A stretch of 64,000 bases of DNA from an uncultured Sphingomonas sp. (GTDB taxonomy: Bacteria; Pseudomonadota; Alphaproteobacteria; Sphingomonadales; Sphingomonadaceae), in assembly GCF_946478955.1 (NCBI RefSeq), contig NZ_CAMLDL010000010.1, forward strand, positions 1 to 64,000, given 5' to 3'. The position numbers and the translations under genes were made by a program. Shown here piece by piece: positions 48,109 through 57,297 of this stretch; the stretch's first letter is position 1; each line of letters begins with the position of its first letter. The notes under the pieces are model-generated. The model was not told the origin of the DNA and did not search any database. It worked only from the letters and a program-made list of their open reading frames with translations.

Positions 48109-48362
48109 GCTGCCAGCAGGCCGTCTAGTTTGCCATCATATTCAAGATCCATCAGATCATCGCAGCCACCGATATGCTGCCCACCAATGAAAATCTGAGG
48201 GACTGTCGTTCGCCCACCAGCGCGCTGCACCATCTCTGCGCGCTTGCCCGGTTGGCTTTCAACATCGACCACCGTCAGGGCGACCTTCTTCATATCCAGC
48301 AGGCGCATCGCCCGCACGCAATAGGGACAGCTATTCCGAAGATAAATCTCAACCTTGGCCAC
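48105..48362 (-). CDS. grxC: Glutaredoxin 3
   Basis: 85 aa, standard length. The active site CPYC is at residues 12-15 (LRNSCPYCVRAM). TTVPQIFIGGQHIGGCDDLM holds the cis-Pro and the glutathione-binding GG-x-DDL motif. Dithiol glutaredoxin reducing protein disulfides and glutathione mixed disulfides. Overlaps the nitrilase-family gene, and a ComF-like gene is 26 bp upstream. Confidence 0.96.
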   Translation of the reverse strand: MAKVEIYLRNSCPYCVRAMRLLDMKKVALTVVDVESQPGKRAEMVQRAGGRTTVPQIFIGGQHIGGCDDLMDLEYDGKLDGLLAA

Positions 48363-48388
48363 GCGGCGCTCCTTGTTTCAACGATGCC

Positions 48389-49129
48389 TTAACGCATCAT
48401 TGGGCCAGTGCGAACCACGCGCGCCCAACAAATCAGCTCGACGCGGACAGCGCCGGCTTTTCGCAGCGTTCGGGCGCAGGCTTCGGCGGTGGATCCGCTG
48501 GTCATAACATCATCAATCAAAACAATGTGGCGGCCCTTCACTTTCGGACCGGCCGTGAACGCGCCGCGCACCATGTCGCGCCTTTGGCGCGGGTTCATGC
48601 CTTTTAAGGGACGGGTTTGGCGCGTTCGGGTCAACGAATCGTGGGAAACACTTACGCCCCAGTGCTTCGCCAGCGCACGCGCAACCTCGCTCGACTGATT
48701 GAACCCGCGATTCCATAGCCGCCATCGATGCAAGGGCACTGGTACGATCAATGGCTCAGCGTCCCAGTTCCCCCGAAGAGGCGCCATGTAACGCGCCATA
48801 ACTCGTGCCAATCCGACTTTGCGGCCGTATTTCAGCTTTAACACGACCCCGCGCGCCATATCATCATAAGCTAGTGCTGCGCGAATCCGGTCGATAACTG
48901 GTGGCTCGGTCAAACAGCGCCCACATGATTCCACCTCGGTCGCAGCGAGCGGCACACCACAAATTTTGCACCCGCCATTTCCCAGCCATTGCAACTTTGG
49001 CCAACAGTCGGCGCAAAAACTTCCCTGCTCCTCGACGACCTCGCCGCAGCCCGCGCATCGCGGCGGCAGCGCGAAATCGACGATGATAGCGGCCAGACCT
49101 TTCAAATTTTCAATTGGCCAGCGTGTCAT
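48389..49129 (-). CDS. ComF-family phosphoribosyltransferase
   Basis: 246 aa. An N-terminal zinc-ribbon-like domain carries the cysteines CAGCGEVVEEQGSFCADCW and CKICG plus CGRC (about residues 25-75). The PRT domain has IVPVPLHRWRLWNRGFNQS, TRTRQTRPLKGMNPRQRR and the PRPP loop VLIDDVMTSGSTAEACA. ComF-like proteins support DNA uptake or DNA metabolism. ATG 49129 has Shine-Dalgarno AAGGGGG and begins MTRWPIENLKG; the upstream extension overlaps the divergent methyltransferase gene. Confidence 0.92.
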   Translation of the reverse strand: MTRWPIENLKGLAAIIVDFALPPRCAGCGEVVEEQGSFCADCWPKLQWLGNGGCKICGVPLAATEVESCGRCLTEPPVIDRIRAALAYDDMARGVVLKLKYGRKVGLARVMARYMAPLRGNWDAEPLIVPVPLHRWRLWNRGFNQSSEVARALAKHWGVSVSHDSLTRTRQTRPLKGMNPRQRRDMVRGAFTAGPKVKGRHIVLIDDVMTSGSTAEACARTLRKAGAVRVELICWARVVRTGPMMR

Positions 49130-49173
49130 CACCCCCTTGTCGCAAGCCTTGTCCCGACGCACAAGCGGCCACG

Positions 49174-49965
49174 ATGAGCGATGAACTGTTCGACCGAAAC
49201 CGCCGCCGACTGGCACGGAACCGCGCCGCGAGGATTGGTCCTGAGCTGTTCCTCCTGGGCCGGGCATTTGATGATTGCCTGGGACGGATTGCGGCAATCC
49301 GTCGACGGTTTACCCGTGCGCTTCTGATTGGAAGCCCCGATCCAGTGTGGCCGCAGCGACTGTCGGATTTGGTCGATGCAGTCGATGTCGTCGACCCTGG
49401 CACGCTGTTCGCCGAGGCGTCTGGGGGTCGACCAGGAGACGAAGATCGGTTCGATTTTGGCGAGAATCAATATGATCTCGTCGTAGCCGTAGGCACGTTG
49501 GACACGGTCAACGAGCTTCCCCTTGCGCTACAGCTGATACGTCGCGCCATGGTGGTTGATGCCTGTTTGATCGGGGCTATCGCCGGGGGTGATACACTAC
49601 CTGCGCTTCGAGCCGCGATGATGGAGGTCGATCGTGCAGGCGGGTTTGCCGCCGCGCGCGTTCACCCGCGTATCGACGGTCCGACCTTGGCTGGACTGCT
49701 GACTGCAGCCGGATTTGTCACGCCGGTGATTGACGTTGATCGGGTGACATTGCGCTATCCCAACTTGGACCGGTTGGTGAATGACCTCCGTGCCATGGGT
49801 GCCAACAGCCTGTTGACGCGTCGCCCTCCCCCATTTGGAAAATCGGAGCTTGCTGCCGCTCGAGCAGCTTTCGTCGCCATGGGGGACGGAGAAAAAACAA
49901 CAGAAAACGTAGAAATTCTCCACTTTCTGGGATGGACCTCCGCAGAACGGCAAGCGCGGAATTAA
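49174..49965 (+). CDS. SAM-dependent methyltransferase-like protein
   Basis: 263 aa. MSDELFDRNRRRLARNRAAR resembles the N-terminus of the NDUFAF5/BioC-like family in alphaproteobacteria. The fold is visible in LIGSPDPVWPQRLSDLVDAV, YDLVVAVGTLDTVNELPLAL and AAGFVTPVIDVDRVTLRYPN. The glycine-rich motif I seems weak, so binding of SAM is not certain. NDUFAF5-like proteins hydroxylate or methylate a complex I subunit; that role here is only a guess. Divergent from the ComF-like gene with 44 bp between starts. Confidence 0.75.
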   Translation: MSDELFDRNRRRLARNRAARIGPELFLLGRAFDDCLGRIAAIRRRFTRALLIGSPDPVWPQRLSDLVDAVDVVDPGTLFAEASGGRPGDEDRFDFGENQYDLVVAVGTLDTVNELPLALQLIRRAMVVDACLIGAIAGGDTLPALRAAMMEVDRAGGFAAARVHPRIDGPTLAGLLTAAGFVTPVIDVDRVTLRYPNLDRLVNDLRAMGANSLLTRRPPPFGKSELAAARAAFVAMGDGEKTTENVEILHFLGWTSAERQARN

Positions 49966-50040
49966 CCCTGAACATTCAAACTTATCTTAAGCATTTGCCC
50001 GTACCAATGACCGCGTGGACCAGGACCAGAGGAGGGTGGC

Positions 50041-50223
50041 GTGAAAGCTATCCGAATGATCGGTCGAAAGCTGCGGTCGGACAACCGCGGCGCGACCGCT
50101 ATTGAATATGGGCTAATTGCCTCGCTAATTGTCGTTGCCATGATCGGCGCCTTGTCAAAGCTTGGCGGTGGCTCCGGCGGAATGTGGAGCAATTTGTCGA
50201 ACATTGCGAACAATACGCTTTAG
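50041..50223 (+). CDS. Flp-family type IVb pilin
   Basis: 60 aa. After a basic leader (MKAIRMIGRKLRSDNRG), the class IVb processing site G-ATAIEYGLIASLIVVAMIG is present, with the conserved Glu and Tyr at +5/+6 in the mature protein. The start is GTG at 50041, preceded by GAGGAGGG. It would be processed by a TadV-type peptidase and assembled by a Tad machine, but no tad genes are in the window, so this is a lone pilin gene. Convergent with the M48 peptidase gene. Confidence 0.92.
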   Translation: MKAIRMIGRKLRSDNRGATAIEYGLIASLIVVAMIGALSKLGGGSGGMWSNLSNIANNTL

Positions 50224-50243
50224 GCACCAGCGTTGACGGGTCG

Positions 50244-51728
50244 CTATTGTCGACGCGATCCATAAACTACCAACTTCACCTTCTGGCCCGGCGTCAGGCG
50301 GCTGTTGCCGTTCAGACCGTTAAGGGCAAGGAATCGGTCCAGCTGAAAGTTACGGTAGGCCATTCGACGGGCGAGCGACTGGGCGGTGTCACCCTGCCGC
50401 ACCATCACGACATTGATAACACGCGGGCGAATTGCTGCCGCTTCCTGCGTCGTGATCCGGCGCAGCGAATTGATCATTTGGCTGAACGGCCCGACGCCTG
50501 CCCCGCCCTGCGTAATCATGATGAAATGGTAAGCGGTATTACGATCCCACTCGTAGGCAATGATGCTGACGTCTACCTGTCCCGATTGCGTGTTCGCACG
50601 ACCGGTCGTGACGTAAGTCGGGATCCCGTTAACGGTGGTGCGCTGCACCGGGCCCATTGCAACTTGCGCCTTGCCTTCGGTTAGCCCGTAAAGGATTTTA
50701 CCGATGTGCGCCTGCATATTGCCGTCGTAGCGGCCGCCGCCAAATTGCGCCTGACCGGCGGATCCTTGAATATCGACCGAGCTGGCGCTGTTCTGCATCA
50801 GATAGCCAGTGGGCACCGTAAACTGCATCCGCAGGTCGGGGTGGGTGAAGGTCCGACCGTCGACGATGCCTTGCGCGGGATCATCATCGACCATCATGCC
50901 GTCCAGTTGCGCGAGGAACTGGTCACGGTTGACCATGCCGCTGCCCATTCGCCCTGTTTGCCGCGCAGCTTGATCCGCCTGCGTCACGCGATTTTGGGTG
51001 AGAGGGTGTGTCTGTGTCCATTCGGGCGCCGAACGGCTGGCATTCCCCTGAACCCGCGCCTCGAGGGCCGACGAGCGGCCAAGCTGGCTCAGCATTGTGC
51101 CGGCGCCCGCAGGGTTATATCCCGCCTGCGTCATATATCGGATACCCAGCACATCAGCCTGATATTCCTGGTTCCGGCTGAAACTTAGTGTGCGATATTT
51201 CGAAAATTGCTGTGCGCTCTGCGAAATCAGGCTGCCGAAAATATTGTCGCCGACTACGCCGCCCAAAATTGCGCCCAACACGCCGAGGATATTATTCTGG
51301 TTTGCCGCCGACTTACGGGTTTGTCCGTGGCGGGCCGCGATATGACCCGTCTCATGGCCTAGAACGAACGCAAGATTGGATTCATCGTTCATAATGCCCA
51401 TCAGCTGACGCGTAATGTAGACGTAGCCTCCGGGCGTCGCGAACGCATTTTCGACCGGGCTGTTCAAGGTAGTGTAATGAAGCGTCTGTCCGGGATTGGC
51501 GACACCTGAATAGGCGGAAACGCGGCGGCCAATACCATCGACGTAGGACGCGCGCGCTCCGGTTTCGGCGCCGCCAAATTCCTGAATCAGGGCAGCATGT
51601 TCCTTTGCGGATTCCTGAACATCGCGTTGATCAAGATAGGTTTGTTGCAATCGCGTTGCGGGCGCCTGCGCCACGGCAGGTGCCAGCGCCAATGTGCTGG
51701 TCGCCACAAAAGCCATTGAAAATCGCAT
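50244..51728 (-). CDS. Secreted M48-family zinc metalloprotease
   Basis: 494 aa. MRFSMAFVATSTLALAPAVA is a Sec signal peptide. The gluzincin active site is VLGHETGHIAARH (HExxH variant, His-Glu-x-x-His) at about residue 127, with the third ligand Glu in NQEYQADVLGIRYM. A C-terminal domain (about residues 435-490, VVMVRQGDTAQSLARRM...LNGLNGNSRLTPGQKVKLV) looks like a LysM-type peptidoglycan-binding module. Likely a periplasmic protease related to BepA/LoiP for envelope quality control. Faces the Flp pilin gene. Confidence 0.93.
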   Translation of the reverse strand: MRFSMAFVATSTLALAPAVAQAPATRLQQTYLDQRDVQESAKEHAALIQEFGGAETGARASYVDGIGRRVSAYSGVANPGQTLHYTTLNSPVENAFATPGGYVYITRQLMGIMNDESNLAFVLGHETGHIAARHGQTRKSAANQNNILGVLGAILGGVVGDNIFGSLISQSAQQFSKYRTLSFSRNQEYQADVLGIRYMTQAGYNPAGAGTMLSQLGRSSALEARVQGNASRSAPEWTQTHPLTQNRVTQADQAARQTGRMGSGMVNRDQFLAQLDGMMVDDDPAQGIVDGRTFTHPDLRMQFTVPTGYLMQNSASSVDIQGSAGQAQFGGGRYDGNMQAHIGKILYGLTEGKAQVAMGPVQRTTVNGIPTYVTTGRANTQSGQVDVSIIAYEWDRNTAYHFIMITQGGAGVGPFSQMINSLRRITTQEAAAIRPRVINVVMVRQGDTAQSLARRMAYRNFQLDRFLALNGLNGNSRLTPGQKVKLVVYGSRRQ

Positions 51729-51803
51729 CCGTTTCCCTCCGTGCCCGCGATTATGGATTGGGGCGATGAACGGAGGATGACGAGGATTTGTTCCGCGGCG
51801 TAA

Positions 51804-52745
51804 CTAGCCGATTGCCAGGAACTTTGCGCGGCGCTGTTCCAGCACTTTGTCGGGCGAAAGTTTTGACAGGCCGTCCAATTCAGCGACAATGGCTGCCTTC
51901 AAATTGGAAATGGCTTCCGCCGGTTCACGCTGCGCGCCGCCAAGTGGTTCTTCGACCACCACGTCAACAACGCCAAGTGCCTTAAGATCAGCCGCTGCTA
52001 CCCGCATAGCCTCCGCAGCGTCGGCGGCCTTATCGGCAGTTCGCCATAGGATGGAAGCGCAGCCTTCGGGTGAAATCACCGAATAAATGGCATGCTCGAA
52101 CATCAGGACGCGGTTCGCGGCGGCGATCGCAATGGCGCCGCCGGACCCGCCTTCACCGACGATGGCGGCGACCATCGGCACTTTCAGCGCCAGGCATTGT
52201 TCGGTTGACCGGGCGATTGCTTCTGCCTGACCGCGCTCTTCGGCCTGAACGCCCGGAAAAGCACCCATCGTGTCAACGAGACTGACCACCGGGAGGCCGA
52301 ATTTATCGGCCAGTTGCATCAGCCGGATCGCCTTGCGATAGCCTTCCGGTTTGGCCATCCCGAAATTATGCTTCAGACGGGTTGCCGTGTCGTCACCCTT
52401 TTCATGGCCGATGATCATCACCTTACGGCCATCAATGGTCGCAAGGCCGCCCATGATTGCGGGATCGTCGGCAAAGGCGCGGTCGCCTGCGAGCGGGATG
52501 AACTCATCGCAAATTCCGGCGACATAGTCTTTGAAATGTGGCCGCTGCGGATGGCGCGCGACCATCGCCTTTTGCCATGGAGTGAGCTTAGAATAGGTAT
52601 CGCGAAGCAGTTTGTCGGCTTTCGCCTCCAGCTTGTTGATATCGGACTCCAGATCCAACTCGCCGGCACTCGCCGTATCGCGCAGTTCCTCGATGCGGCT
52701 TTCCAGCTCTGCAATCGGCTTCTCAAATTCTAGGTAGGTCAGCAT
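51804..52745 (-). CDS. accA: Acetyl-CoA carboxylase, carboxyltransferase subunit alpha
   Basis: 313 aa. Transfers the carboxyl group from biotin to acetyl-CoA in the first step of fatty-acid synthesis, with AccD. MLTYLEFEKPIAELESRIEE at the N-terminus, LTPWQKAMVARHPQRPHFKD, VMIIGHEKGDDT, RIA-like GYRKAIRLMQLADKFGLPVV, VAAIVGEGGSGGAIAIAAAN and ISPEGCASILWR are canonical. ATG 52745 is chosen; a TTG at 52784 overlapping the xerD stop would add 13 residues. No accD is nearby. Downstream of xerD, as in several alphaproteobacteria. Confidence 0.97.
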   Translation of the reverse strand: MLTYLEFEKPIAELESRIEELRDTASAGELDLESDINKLEAKADKLLRDTYSKLTPWQKAMVARHPQRPHFKDYVAGICDEFIPLAGDRAFADDPAIMGGLATIDGRKVMIIGHEKGDDTATRLKHNFGMAKPEGYRKAIRLMQLADKFGLPVVSLVDTMGAFPGVQAEERGQAEAIARSTEQCLALKVPMVAAIVGEGGSGGAIAIAAANRVLMFEHAIYSVISPEGCASILWRTADKAADAAEAMRVAAADLKALGVVDVVVEEPLGGAQREPAEAISNLKAAIVAELDGLSKLSPDKVLEQRRAKFLAIG

Positions 52746-52780
52746 TTCGCCGCGGGAGGTAAGCGTGCTTTGCGGCAACG

Positions 52781-53692
52781 TCAACGCGCACCGTCACCTT
52801 GGCCGGCCGCGAGCGGGTGTCGTGAGTTGACCAACTCGATCAGTCTGGCACTGTCGACATGGGTATAAATTTGCGTTGTCGCGATGTCGGCGTGGCCCAG
52901 CAGCGACTGCAAAACGCGAAGATCGGCGCCACCGGCCAACAAATGCGTCGCAAAGGCATGGCGCAGCACGTGCGGACTGACACGTTCAGGCGCGATGCCC
53001 GTTTCCGCTGCCATGAAGCGGACAAGTTGGAACAAGCGGACGCGTGACAGATGCGATTTCCCGGATGGGAAAAGCCAGGCACTCGCCTCGGGCACATGCT
53101 CCAGCCATGCTGCGACCGCCGCCGCCGCGCGTTCACTAACAGGCACCAGGCGCTCTTTGGCGCCTTTTCCGCGCAGCATTAAATATGGCTGTCCCGCGCG
53201 GACAGCGCGCCTAGGCAGGCTGACTAATTCGGTCGCGCGCAAGCCCGATCCGTACAGCAATTCCAGCAGCGCAAGATTTCGCAACGCCAAAGGTTCCCCG
53301 CTCGACGCCCGCGCCTCTACCGCGACGAACATCGCGTCGACCTCACCCGTGTCGAGAATTTTCGGCAGCGGACGTTTCAGCGTCGGCCGGGGCAGCGCCG
53401 CACTTGGATCATCTGCGCGAATGCCCTCGTCGAACAGGAAACCGAAAAACCGCCGCAGCGAAGAGGAACGTCGCGCGACGGTTGATGCGGCCAGGTCTGA
53501 CCACGCCTCACCCAACTTACCGATTTCCAATGGCCCCGCCGTCTCCAGCGCGCCAAGCACCTCCGCTGCGGCCGCAAGATCCGCACGATAGGCAAGCAAC
53601 GTATTCCGAGATGCGCCGGCTTCCGCGGCCATCATGTCACAGAAACGATCGACCAGGGCGCGATTACTCTCGCCGCTCATCGGCTGGTTCAC
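52781..53692 (-). CDS. xerD: Site-specific tyrosine recombinase XerD
   Basis: 303 aa. Resolves chromosome dimers with XerC at dif. Catalytic residues are visible: Arg in LLYGSGLRATELVSL, Lys in RGKGAKERLVPVSE, the HxxR box in HVLRHAFATHLLAGGADL, His in LLGHADIATTQIYTH and the nucleophile Tyr in that same segment. DLRVLQSLLGHADIATTQIY is XerD-like. It overlaps the upstream helical-repeat protein gene by 4 bp. It could be XerC; the accA context favours XerD. Confidence 0.9.
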   Translation of the reverse strand: MNQPMSGESNRALVDRFCDMMAAEAGASRNTLLAYRADLAAAAEVLGALETAGPLEIGKLGEAWSDLAASTVARRSSSLRRFFGFLFDEGIRADDPSAALPRPTLKRPLPKILDTGEVDAMFVAVEARASSGEPLALRNLALLELLYGSGLRATELVSLPRRAVRAGQPYLMLRGKGAKERLVPVSERAAAAVAAWLEHVPEASAWLFPSGKSHLSRVRLFQLVRFMAAETGIAPERVSPHVLRHAFATHLLAGGADLRVLQSLLGHADIATTQIYTHVDSARLIELVNSRHPLAAGQGDGAR

Positions 53693-55506
53693 GTCTGGGC
53701 CACCGCCTCGGCCGCAATCATGCGCGCCAGATATTCCTGACCAGTCCGCCGCAGTGCATTTGTCAGATGATAAACGTAAAACGGCTTGACGGTAGAAAGC
53801 TCTCGTCCCTGTAGTGCCAGCGCAGCCAGAACAATCACGGTTCCTGCCTGGCCGCGGTCAGCAGCCCCGTCGATCATCCGCGTCCACCCGGTCTGCTGAC
53901 CAAGGCCGAGCTTATAACTGCCACTGAGAGAGTTGATCGTGTCGGTATCAATTCGGCCGAGCCCAGCAAGGCTTGCTACCAGCATACCGGTACGGAACTT
54001 ATCCTCGCTTTTGTCCGCATCATAATAATCGCTGACCATGCCCGTCGTAACCTCGAGGCCTTCGGTGCGGGGGGCACCCACTGCGAGCATACCCCAAACC
54101 GGGCTGGCGTTTTCAGAGCCCATGTCATTTACAACGGGAATCCATCGTGCCGCTTCCCGGTCAAACCCTCCGGCGAATAGGGACGCGACCAGATTGGTCG
54201 CATCGCTTTCAACGTCGCTGCCAGGCGCAATATAGCGCGCGGCGCGGGCGAGGAGCACTCGTCCTGCCACGCCGTCGGTGCCGTCGTTCTTCGACGCCCA
54301 TAGGCGCCGCATTGCGTCGAGCCGCGCCTCGCGGTCCTTGCCAATATAGGCGAGCCGCAATTGCCACGCGTCGCTACCGCCCAACGCGTCCGGATCAGTT
54401 GCGTCATAGATTTGCGAGTAAAGATCAACCAGCGCCTGGTTTGAAAAAACACCCAGACCTGCGGCGATGCGCGCGGACGGCAGCCGAGCCTCCGCATTGA
54501 ACATCGGTGCCCTGGCCAACCATGCCCGGGTTTGCAACGAGGCGTCATTGACCAATCGTTCCGGCGGCATCATGGCCGTTGCGGTCGATAGGCCATAGCG
54601 CCAGCTGTTAAGGGCATCGACCGGCTCCCATTCGACGGTCACGGCCCGGGAAGATTCCGCGGCCGCGCCGACCACCTTGTCGGCCAGCGCCACATCAATC
54701 GGGGCGAGCTTTCCGCGGCGGCGCGCCGTTTGAATATCGGCCGCTGCCCGCTCCGGTTGACCGGACAGGGATGCACAGATGGCGCTAATCAGCATGGCCA
54801 CCTTTGGCTCCACCTTGTCGATGTTACCGGTCGACAGGCACATCGCCGCCGGGTCGCTACCGGCCAGTGCAGACTGAACTGAAATTTGCTGCATCTTCGG
54901 CGTGAAACGATCGCTGTCGACCTTCGCGATTAACAGGCGCGACGCGTCGGCTTCACCCATGCGCAGCAGCAGCCATGCCCGTTCGGCCGTCCAATCAACC
55001 GGGTCGATACCGCCCGGCGCAGGTGCAGCAACGGTTAATGCGCCACGCAGACCAATATGCGCCCAACGCGACGAAATCGGCGCTTCCATTCTGCGGATTA
55101 AAATCCCCAGCGATTCGCCGCTCATCGTCCCCCAGGGATGGCCCGGTAGGCCCTGTGATTGCGGCGAATAAAGGCCCGCGACCTGCGGGTCCTGCCGCGC
55201 CGAATCGGGAATGTCCGGCTGCTTTGCAACCTCGTCGGCGGCTTCCGCGACGGCGGGATCGAGCGAGCTGACCTCTTCGACACCGCCCGATTCCGCCGGA
55301 CCTGCGGCAATTGCCGGAGCGGGCGCCGACGGCGATGTATTGGCTGGCGAGCTGCTGGTCGGGGCCGGCGCAGCCGTTGGCGCCGCAGATTCCCCAAAGC
55401 CGGGCGGAAGAATTGATTCGGGCTTGTCCTGTGCAATTGCCGGTATGCCAAGCGCCAGCGCGCCGGACGCAACGCCTGCCAGGATGAGTTTATTTCGTCG
55501 CTGCAT
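53689..55506 (-). CDS. Secreted helical-repeat protein of unknown function
   Basis: 605 aa. MQRRNKLILAGVASGALALG...AIAQ is a signal peptide. An Ala/Pro/Ser-rich linker of about 60 residues follows, then a long region of paired helices with an Ala-rich pattern (AWLLLRMGEADASRLLIAKV, VAMLISAICASLSGQPERAA, DAWQLRLAYIGKDREARLDA, AGTVIVLAALALQGRELSTV) that looks like TPR/Sel1-type repeats. Periplasmic scaffold is a reasonable guess. The ATG at 55506 lies inside the end of an upstream 45-aa membrane-protein gene. Its stop overlaps xerD by 4 bp. Confidence 0.72.
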   Translation of the reverse strand: MQRRNKLILAGVASGALALGIPAIAQDKPESILPPGFGESAAPTAAPAPTSSSPANTSPSAPAPAIAAGPAESGGVEEVSSLDPAVAEAADEVAKQPDIPDSARQDPQVAGLYSPQSQGLPGHPWGTMSGESLGILIRRMEAPISSRWAHIGLRGALTVAAPAPGGIDPVDWTAERAWLLLRMGEADASRLLIAKVDSDRFTPKMQQISVQSALAGSDPAAMCLSTGNIDKVEPKVAMLISAICASLSGQPERAAADIQTARRRGKLAPIDVALADKVVGAAAESSRAVTVEWEPVDALNSWRYGLSTATAMMPPERLVNDASLQTRAWLARAPMFNAEARLPSARIAAGLGVFSNQALVDLYSQIYDATDPDALGGSDAWQLRLAYIGKDREARLDAMRRLWASKNDGTDGVAGRVLLARAARYIAPGSDVESDATNLVASLFAGGFDREAARWIPVVNDMGSENASPVWGMLAVGAPRTEGLEVTTGMVSDYYDADKSEDKFRTGMLVASLAGLGRIDTDTINSLSGSYKLGLGQQTGWTRMIDGAADRGQAGTVIVLAALALQGRELSTVKPFYVYHLTNALRRTGQEYLARMIAAEAVAQT

Positions 55507-55627
55507 TCGCGGTGACTTCACTTTCAATCGCCTGCTTGGGTTGCTCGCTGGCATGGCGTGACAAGAACCAGGTGCCACCCACCAGCAAAAGGATCAGAAC
55601 GATCAGGAACAAGATTCCGCGAGGCAT
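55490..55627 (-). CDS. Small single-pass membrane protein
   Basis: 45 aa: MPRG, then one hydrophobic helix (ILFLIVLILLLVGGTWFL), then a polar tail (SRHASEQPKQAIESEVTANA...). It has a Shine-Dalgarno GGAGA upstream of ATG 55627 and its last 17 bp overlap the start of the helical-repeat protein gene, so translation is likely coupled. Short size would hide it from most gene finders. Possible role: membrane partner of that secreted protein. Confidence 0.65.
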   Translation of the reverse strand: MPRGILFLIVLILLLVGGTWFLSRHASEQPKQAIESEVTANAATK

Positions 55628-55699
55628 GATTTCTCCGCTTTTGGCAATTCGTCAGACATCTTTTGCCCGACCTTGGTCCCTTATGTATAGCCCCGCATC

Positions 55700-56242
55700 G
55701 TGGAAAAGCTGACCCGCCTTCTGGATCGTCCTATCGTGCTCGTCGGTCTGATGGGCGCAGGCAAGTCGACTGTTGGTCGGCGGCTGGCGAAACGGTTGGG
55801 TCTGGATTTCATTGATAGCGATGTGGCCATACAGGATGCGGCGGGCGCGACCACGGCCGAAATTTTTGCTCGGTACGGCGAAGCGGACTTTCGTGACGGC
55901 GAGCGCCGGCTGGTTGCACGTCTCATCGATGGCAAGATACGTGTCATTGCGACGGGCGGCGGTGCGTTCAATGATTCGCGAACCCGGACGCTTTTGAACG
56001 AGCGCGCTATTACCGTTTGGCTGGACGCGCCGGTGGGCGTGTTGGCCGAGCGCACCGGACGCCGCGATAACCGCCCACTACTGCAAGGCGGCGACCGGGA
56101 AGTGAAACTCACCAAGCTGATGGAAGAGCGACGGAGCTTCTACGCCGAAGCGCAAATCCGCATTCAAAGCCGCGGGAACGGCACTCACGGTGAGGTTGTT
56201 GAGGCGATTGTCCGGGCGATTGAGGACCGTCTGGGGAAATGA
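55700..56242 (+). CDS. aroK: Shikimate kinase
   Basis: 180 aa. Phosphorylates shikimate at the 3-hydroxyl in chorismate synthesis. Walker A GLMGAGKSTVGRRLAKRLGL is at about residue 16, followed by FIDSDVAIQDAAGATTAEIF and the shikimate-binding FRDGERRLVARL and IATGGGAF. RTGRRDNRPLLQGGD is the lid. The start is GTG at 55700, with family alignment beginning MEKLTRLLDRP. The last 4 bp overlap aroB (ATGA). Confidence 0.96.
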   Translation: MEKLTRLLDRPIVLVGLMGAGKSTVGRRLAKRLGLDFIDSDVAIQDAAGATTAEIFARYGEADFRDGERRLVARLIDGKIRVIATGGGAFNDSRTRTLLNERAITVWLDAPVGVLAERTGRRDNRPLLQGGDREVKLTKLMEERRSFYAEAQIRIQSRGNGTHGEVVEAIVRAIEDRLGK

Positions 56243-57297
56243 CGCGCATCAAAGCTCAGGGCTATGACATCCTCGTCGGTCCGCTTTCGGCGGCGCTTGG
56301 CCACATTGGCGACACTGCCAAAGGCGCAACACCCGTCCTGGTTAGCGAACCGAAGGTATTTGGGCTCCATGGCTCCGCGCTCGCTGATCAGGTCGGCGGA
56401 GGCGAACCGATCCTGCTACCTGAAGGAGAGACCGCCAAGGATTGGACCGTTTTGGAACGGCTCCTCGTCGAGCTGTCGCGCCGGAACATTAGCCGCGATA
56501 CGCCGCTGATCGCGCTGGGCGGAGGAACGGTCGGAGATGTTACGGGGCTAGCTGCGTCCTTGTTCAAGCGCGGCTGCCCGGTCATTCACGTCCCCACTAC
56601 CCTGCTATCCCAGGCGGACAGCGCCGTTGGCGGCAAGACGGCGATCGATTTCGCGGGTGAAAAGAATCTGATCGGCACCTTCCACCAGCCGGCTTTGGTC
56701 ATCGCCGATCCCGCTTTTCTATCGACGCTCGACAGCCGGCAAATGCGCGCGGGCTACGCCGAAATTGTCAAATATGGCCTGATCGACGACCCCGCATTTT
56801 TCCACTGGTGCGAGGCTAACGGCGCCGGTGTTGTTGCCGGCCACCAGCACGCGATCGAAACGGCCATTACCCATGCTCTTCGCGCCAAGGCACGGATCGT
56901 AGGCGATGACGTCGAGGACAAGAGTGGCAAGCGCGCTCTGCTGAACCTTGGTCACAGTTTTGGCCATGCGATAGAAAGCGAGGCCGGTCTCGGCCGCGTA
57001 CTTCATGGGGAGGCCGTCGCGCTAGGGACAATTCTCGCGTTCCGCTTCTCAGCCAGTCTGGGCCTCGCGAGCAGCAATGATGCGGATCGGATTACCGCGC
57101 ATTTTGCCTCGGCCGGCCTGCCGACGCGCCTTGCTGACGTCGGCGTTCGCGGCGATGCCCTGCTGAACTGGATTGCGAAGGACAAGAAGAACAGCGCAAG
57201 CGGCATTGGCCTCATCCTCGCGCGCGGAATCGGTAACGCCTATTTCGAACCGGCCGCGCCGCGCGATGCATTGGCAGCGTTTCTGGTGGGCCTTTAA
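56239..57297 (+). CDS. aroB: 3-dehydroquinate synthase
   Basis: 352 aa. Converts DAHP to 3-dehydroquinate, NAD- and metal-dependent. LIALGGGTVGDVTGLAASLF, HVPTTLLSQADSAVGGKTAI, GEKNLIGTFHQPALVIADPA, RALLNLGHSFGHAIE with the metal His, and LHGEAVALG are canonical. Overlaps aroK by 4 bp; the pair is divergent from the xerD/accA unit. Its stop overlaps the end of the convergent antiporter gene by 4 bp. Confidence 0.97.
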   Translation: MTRIKAQGYDILVGPLSAALGHIGDTAKGATPVLVSEPKVFGLHGSALADQVGGGEPILLPEGETAKDWTVLERLLVELSRRNISRDTPLIALGGGTVGDVTGLAASLFKRGCPVIHVPTTLLSQADSAVGGKTAIDFAGEKNLIGTFHQPALVIADPAFLSTLDSRQMRAGYAEIVKYGLIDDPAFFHWCEANGAGVVAGHQHAIETAITHALRAKARIVGDDVEDKSGKRALLNLGHSFGHAIESEAGLGRVLHGEAVALGTILAFRFSASLGLASSNDADRITAHFASAGLPTRLADVGVRGDALLNWIAKDKKNSASGIGLILARGIGNAYFEPAAPRDALAAFLVGL

